Shown here in pieces: positions 59,598 through 64,000 of a stretch of 64,000 nucleotides of DNA. The stretch's first letter is position 1, and the number at the start of each line of letters is the position of its first letter. The notes beneath the pieces are model-generated. The model had not been told where the DNA came from. It saw only the letters and a list, made by a program, of their open reading frames with translations, and made no database searches. The position numbers were made by a program, and so were the translations under genes. Location: assembly GCA_002917075.1 (NCBI GenBank), contig NTMA01000061.1, positions 62,001 to 126,000 on the forward strand, given 5' to 3'. The DNA is from Hawksworthiomyces lignivorus (taxonomy: Eukaryota > Ascomycota > Sordariomycetes > Ophiostomatales > Ophiostomataceae).

Positions 59598-60119
59598 AAT
59601 CAGAAGACGGTGGATACCACGAAGAAATAGAAGTTTGAAATGGACGACACGGAGTGGTGAGTGAAGGAGAATAAGAAATAAAGATCATATGAGATAGATT
59701 AATGTACCAACTTTGTGTGGGTAGAAGGTAGAGAATACAACTTTTTAAATGGACTTTGAAGAGATATTTTGTACCTGGTACAAATGCTAGCACCCTCGGC
59801 GGAAGTTTGTTTTCAAGAGAGCACATGAGCCATTCCATCCTTTACTACCCGTATTTTCCGGGGCAGGCATATCTGCATAATGGAACCCCAGATTTCTTCG
59901 CATTTGCTGCTTTCCCTAAAAGCTACGTCAATGAGAGTGCCAGCAATTTACACAAGCTTGTTTTTGTCCTAGTCTCATAGCTCATTGTATCCATTGATCA
60001 CCCCATACAATGCTATCAAAGCCTAGTTGTGAAGGGCTTTATTTACAAGCAGAGACGGATTCCAAACTCTCACTTGCAGTTTCTTTGTTTTCGCTCGTCG
60101 TCTATGTCTGTTCCTCAAC
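59598..60119. other. Intergenic region
   Basis: AT-rich flank upstream of the arrestin-like gene. Nothing coding seen. Confidence 0.55.
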
Positions 60120-61471
60120 ATGAAGCTTACGTTGGCGGTCGAAGAACCGTCGAACGGAAAAGCCTACCAGCCTGCAGAAGATGTCAAAGGATCTGTTGAG
60201 CTTCAGCTCGCCGACGGAAAAGAAGCACCCGAAATTTATATCATATTTCAAGGTGTGTGTGTGGTGCTTGAATCGAAATAGCTTGAACGATTTGTTTCTG
60301 ACATGAGCTGCGGTAGGCCTAGTTAAAGTATCGCTCTTTCATAAGCCTGCGATAGATCTGCTCACGCAGTTTCCAGAAACAAACCCACGGCGACAAACAC
60401 GTAAAGTACGGCTAGTTGAAAGATACGCTCGAGTCAAAGTTCTTACGCTCACACTGGCAGCTTTTCTCATATCTCCAGGTAATTCAGCCGACGCCATGTG
60501 AAAAGCTGAACGAGGAGAAGGGCCACCGGGAGAAGAAAAGTAACTCGCGCTCAATTTACACGGCGTCGTTTTCGTTCAGGTTCCCTGAAAATGCTCGGTG
60601 CTGCAGCCTTCCCATCTTGTCGGCGAAACACATTTGCCGCCTCCCGCCGTCTATATGCGTCTCATCGGCAGGCCTCAAGGGACGTGTAGCATATTCAGTC
60701 ACGGCAACATGCAAAAGGCCAGGTCTCCTCTCTCGCACATGTCTAGTCCGCCAGATTCTCAATTTCACCCCACCTATCTCGGCCCAGCTGAATCAGCCAG
60801 TGTCCCTGGATGGCGGAGAGCTCGGAGAGAACCTGGAGCTCATTCGTAGTACCGCGCTGCTTCCATCCACCGCCTTACAGAGCGCAAAATGCTCCGCAGT
60901 GCAGCCAGGCTGCCTACCACCGTACTCTCCGGCATTGACGCTGGAAGTCGTGGTGCCATACCCACCAATTGTCACACCAGGGCAGAAGATTGCGCTCGGT
61001 CTGTTTGTTCACACACCGCGTATGTTTCTCGATGAGGTATGTCGCATTCAGCTGCAGAGCTTATGCGTTCGCCTCCGACGGCAAACGCTGGGCCGTATTG
61101 GAACATTCATGCAGTCGGACGTGGTGTATTGGCCCATCTGGTCTATCAAGGGAGCACTGCCCATTCGACAAGAGAAGGTCGATGTGAGCTGTGGTCAGTG
61201 GAGCGATCTCTTCTGTGCGCCAGCCATTCAGCCTGGATTTTTGTCATGCTTCATTTCGTCCGTATACAGCATTGAGGTGACTATGGGACTCACATCACAG
61301 TCCCAACCAGAAATACAGGTGAGCTGAATATCTACATATAGCCCTCCCATGATATGGCATTAGAAACTAACGATGGTAAAGTACGTGAATTCCTCTGTGG
61401 ATGTGATGGTATCTGACCCCCCTCCAACATATAGTCATGAGCTTTTAGCGGAAGAGACGCATGAGACTTGA
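60120..61471 (+). CDS. Arrestin-related trafficking adaptor-like protein
   Basis: Cytosolic adaptor of the alpha-arrestin family that recruits a HECT ubiquitin ligase to membrane transporters. Exon 1 is 60120-60252 (MKLTLAVEEPSNGKAYQPAE...EIYIIFQ), the main exon runs from about 60416 to 61318, and the last exon is 61382-61471. Marks: SFSFRFPE, RLPPSI, GRVAYSVTAT, YPPIVTPGQKIALGLFV. The last exon ends with SDPPPTYSHELL, a PPxY motif for Rsp5-type ligases. The junction between exons 1 and 3 is uncertain. An 11-bp exon (60317-60327) gives a closed 378-aa model, and direct splicing to 60423 is another option. An in-frame TAG at 60413 lies just upstream of the main exon, so a disrupted gene cannot be excluded. 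Confidence 0.72.
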
Positions 61472-62032
61472 AGAAATGGCAGAAAAGAAAAGGACAAAAA
61501 AAAAAGCCCATATGTATTTATGATACCCTTCGGAATTTTATCACAGATTATCTATAAAAGTCGCAATGATTTTGATAAGCCTCAAGGCTGCTGAAGTTGC
61601 CAATAGCATCTCAAAGAATGTGCATTTGATTGTAAAGCCGTATTTTGATATCTGTGAAGTCAGGAACGGTGGTTCAAACAAACAACGCTATTGGTTAGCG
61701 TGTGATCTCTGGTGGGATTTATCAAGCTTCGTCCCGGCTTGCTGCCGCACTTCCCGTGTTACCCGCTCATTTCACAGTGGAGATGAGATAGTCGGCAGTG
61801 GCGGTCTCTACGCAGCAGAATAGGGGTCTTAAGGACTGAAAACTGCAGCAAATGTTCTCTATTTGGAAACCAAAATTTTTTGTTCCCAGGAATAGGACTT
61901 GTATTATGACGCAAGCCGCCTCGAGCCGAGAGGGGTCTGCATTTTCCTTCAAAATATAGCAATCAGGCGGTTTGTAGAACTGTCTACAGAGAAATGATCA
62001 GGTGTTAAACAGGGCGATCGGTAAAAATCAAG
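61472..62032. other. Intergenic region
   Basis: Between the arrestin-like gene and FEX. Short open frames only. Confidence 0.55.
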
Positions 62033-63868
62033 ATGGAGCCACGTTTTGAGAGGCACTCGACGCGTCGCTCGAACTCATTTTCGCGGCAGCCTTCTTCGAC
62101 AACGAATTCGACCGGTAGCCGAACTGCTCACAGACATACCAGCAATAGCGGCGACGACGACCCCACGGCATATGATTTACCAGAATTATACACGAACTTG
62201 TCGGAGGTGGCCGTGCCAGAACCAGTCGAGAATATCTTGGAGGAGTCTGTGTACCAACATAGAGATATTGAATCGGTAAGAGGTGCAAGCCTACGAAGCC
62301 GCCATTCACATGAGTCAGATCTCGGTCGGAGAGCAAGCTTTGGAAGCAGGCGAGCTGAAACGGAAGCACGGCACACCACAAGCCACGATTCACCGAGCGC
62401 ACACCATGCCAGAAAGGATTCGAGAGACCCGGGCGTCCAGTACGACGTGCCGGCTGCTTTCAGTGATCTGAACGAGATCGGTAGTCCACCTCCCGTCGAG
62501 AACCCAGATGAACTACCCATCGCCCGCCACCATAGTCTCGAAGAACGTGTAGAGGGACGCAAGTCCTGGTCCGCGGCCAGACAGCAAGAAGCGGAGGTGG
62601 CACAGCCAGCAGCTCGCGAAGAAGAGCCAGCGAGGCGCTGGCGAGAGAAAAATCGAGTAGTAATCTCCCGGTTTCTTACAGAAATCTATACAGTTTCTTA
62701 TCTCATATTTTTCTCTCTCCTCGGGACCCTAGCGCGCCTGGGCCTCAACTCACTGACGTCCTACACTGGCGCTCCTGTGCCCTTTGGTGTCCTCTGGTCC
62801 AATTTTGCGGGAACGACCGTCTTGGGTTTTCTTGCTGAATTGTCTCCCCTCATACACAAACAAGTCGCAATCGACGAAAAAGACTCGGATTCTGACGGAG
62901 GCGTTACCAGTGGCAGCGGTAGCAGCAGCAGCAGCGGCGGTGGCAGCAGCGGCGTTGTGCAGGCCCAGACGGAGAGCGACGAGGATGGCGCTGGGAATGG
63001 CGGCGGCAACAGCACACCACCAGCAGTGCCCGCGTGGAAGCGGCGGCCTATCCCCCTCTACATCGGCTTGGCCACGGGATTTTGCGGATCATTTACGTCC
63101 TTCTCCACGTTTATTATGGACATTTTTGACGCGCTGTCGAACTCGCTCCCCGCGCCGGACTACCACAGCGCCGACGACTCGGCGTCCATCGCTCCACGCG
63201 GTGCCGGTCGCGATGTCATGGCGCTGCTGGCTGTTATCGCCTTGACGATTTGCATGTGCCTGTCCGCGCTCAAGTGTGGCGCCCACATTGCCATCGTCGT
63301 CAGCCCGTATTGCCGGTGGCTGTCGGCCCGCATCCTCCGCGTCTTGGACAACAGCGCGGTCGTGCTGGCCGTGGGCGGCTGGCTGGCCGCCGTGCTCCTG
63401 GCTATCTTTCCCCCGGATCGGACGGCGAGTGCCAACGACGGCCAGCCAGAGACCTGGCGGGGCGACGTGCTTTTTGCGCTCGTGTTCTCGCCTCTCGGCT
63501 GCCTCCTGCGGTTCTACGTCAGCCTGAAGCTCAACGCTGTCTTTGCCACATTTCCTCTCGGCACGTTCGTGGTCAACATCCTCGGCACGGCCATCCTGGG
63601 CATGGCGTGGGACCTCCAGCACGCGCCCCCGTCCATCACCAACGCGTCTGTTGTCGGCTGTCAAGTCCTTCAGGGTGTCATGGATGGCTTCTGCGGCTGT
63701 CTAACGACTGTGAGCACGTGGATGACAGAGCTCTCTGGCCTTCAAAGAAAGCATGCGTACTTTTATGGATGCGCCAGTGTTGCAACTGGCCTGTCGGTGC
63801 TTGTCCTCATTATGGGAACGCTAAAGTGGACAGTCGGATGGCACGAGCCAGCGTGCGCTGTAAACTAA
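62033..63868 (+). CDS. FEX1: Fluoride export protein (FEX, dual CrcB domains)
   Basis: Plasma-membrane fluoride channel that keeps cytosolic fluoride low. Intronless, 611 aa. The hydrophilic N-terminal third (about 1-210) carries two similar acidic repeats, YDLPELYTNLSEVAVPEPVEN and YDVPAAFSDLNEIGSPPPVEN. Two CrcB/Fluc domains are fused head to tail: the first with LLGTLARLGLNSL, NFAGTTVLGFL and GFCGSFTSFSTF, the second with SPLGCLLRFYVSL, NILGTAILGM and GFCGCLTTVSTW. The first has a Ser/Gly-rich insert near residues 285-330. Bacterial proteins carry one domain and dimerise; fusion is normal in fungi. ATG 62033 is the first in frame. Confidence 0.93.
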   Translation: MEPRFERHSTRRSNSFSRQPSSTTNSTGSRTAHRHTSNSGDDDPTAYDLPELYTNLSEVAVPEPVENILEESVYQHRDIESVRGASLRSRHSHESDLGRRASFGSRRAETEARHTTSHDSPSAHHARKDSRDPGVQYDVPAAFSDLNEIGSPPPVENPDELPIARHHSLEERVEGRKSWSAARQQEAEVAQPAAREEEPARRWREKNRVVISRFLTEIYTVSYLIFFSLLGTLARLGLNSLTSYTGAPVPFGVLWSNFAGTTVLGFLAELSPLIHKQVAIDEKDSDSDGGVTSGSGSSSSSGGGSSGVVQAQTESDEDGAGNGGGNSTPPAVPAWKRRPIPLYIGLATGFCGSFTSFSTFIMDIFDALSNSLPAPDYHSADDSASIAPRGAGRDVMALLAVIALTICMCLSALKCGAHIAIVVSPYCRWLSARILRVLDNSAVVLAVGGWLAAVLLAIFPPDRTASANDGQPETWRGDVLFALVFSPLGCLLRFYVSLKLNAVFATFPLGTFVVNILGTAILGMAWDLQHAPPSITNASVVGCQVLQGVMDGFCGCLTTVSTWMTELSGLQRKHAYFYGCASVATGLSVLVLIMGTLKWTVGWHEPACAVN

Positions 63869-64000
63869 TTACGTTTCCAGGAAGAAGAAGAATCATAGAC
63901 AAATTTAGAGCATTCAAGGCAGAAGGCGCTGTCCTGATCGCCTTGTTTAGTGGGTAGTGGGCGTGTGCGACCATTTTAGCGTCCTCTGCATTGAAGGGTT

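Noticed and set aside
1..64000. Transposons, CRISPR arrays or rRNA genes
   Set aside because: No transposase or reverse-transcriptase motifs, long terminal or inverted repeats, spaced repeats or rRNA sequence were recognised.

Overview
The window is nuclear DNA of a filamentous ascomycete (Pezizomycotina; probably Sordariomycetes, though nothing here fixes the species). Genes have several short introns of about 50-160 bp with GTAAGT/GTATGT/GTGAGT donors and CTAAC/CTGAC-like branch points. Coding exons are GC-rich and intergenic DNA is AT-richer. The gene families are typical of moulds: Ssk2-type MAPKKK, Sld3, Trs65, Zn2Cys6 regulators and FEX fluoride exporter. All gene models were built by hand from reading frames and splice signals, and most spliced models close in frame.

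Layout. 1-7508 holds no gene I can support. 7509-20494 is a housekeeping block: the HOG-pathway MAPKKK (minus), the replication initiator Sld3 (plus) and the TRAPPII subunit Trs65 (minus). 21754-24434 is a head-to-head pair, a PDI-like protein with a degenerate active site and a prolyl 4-hydroxylase-like enzyme. Then come a two-RRM protein, a secreted expansin-like protein, an IPNS-type 2OG-Fe(II) oxygenase, a divergently transcribed NCS1 nucleobase permease, and an SDR.

35588-59031 looks like accessory metabolism: MFS transporter, SDR, aldehyde dehydrogenase, class-I glutamine amidotransferase-like protein, Zn2Cys6 regulator, HOL1-like MFS transporter, N,N-dimethylformamidase large-subunit homologue, D-serine dehydratase-like PLP enzyme, glutamine-synthetase-like ligase and a second Zn2Cys6 regulator. 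Together the ligase, the dehydrogenase, the amidotransferase-like hydrolase and a HOL1-type carrier resemble the parts of a gamma-glutamylation route for amine breakdown (compare bacterial Puu). The formamidase homologue could supply the amine. Several promoters here and at the NCS1 permease carry clustered GATA motifs, as expected for nitrogen-regulated genes. The pathway assignment is inference.

The right end has a small unknown ORF, an arrestin-related trafficking adaptor with a PPxY motif, and the fluoride exporter FEX. The most striking sequence-level feature is in the 2OG oxygenase at 27698-29050. The only GT-AG model that keeps its reading frame needs a 2-nucleotide exon, which completes the codon for the iron-binding Asp.
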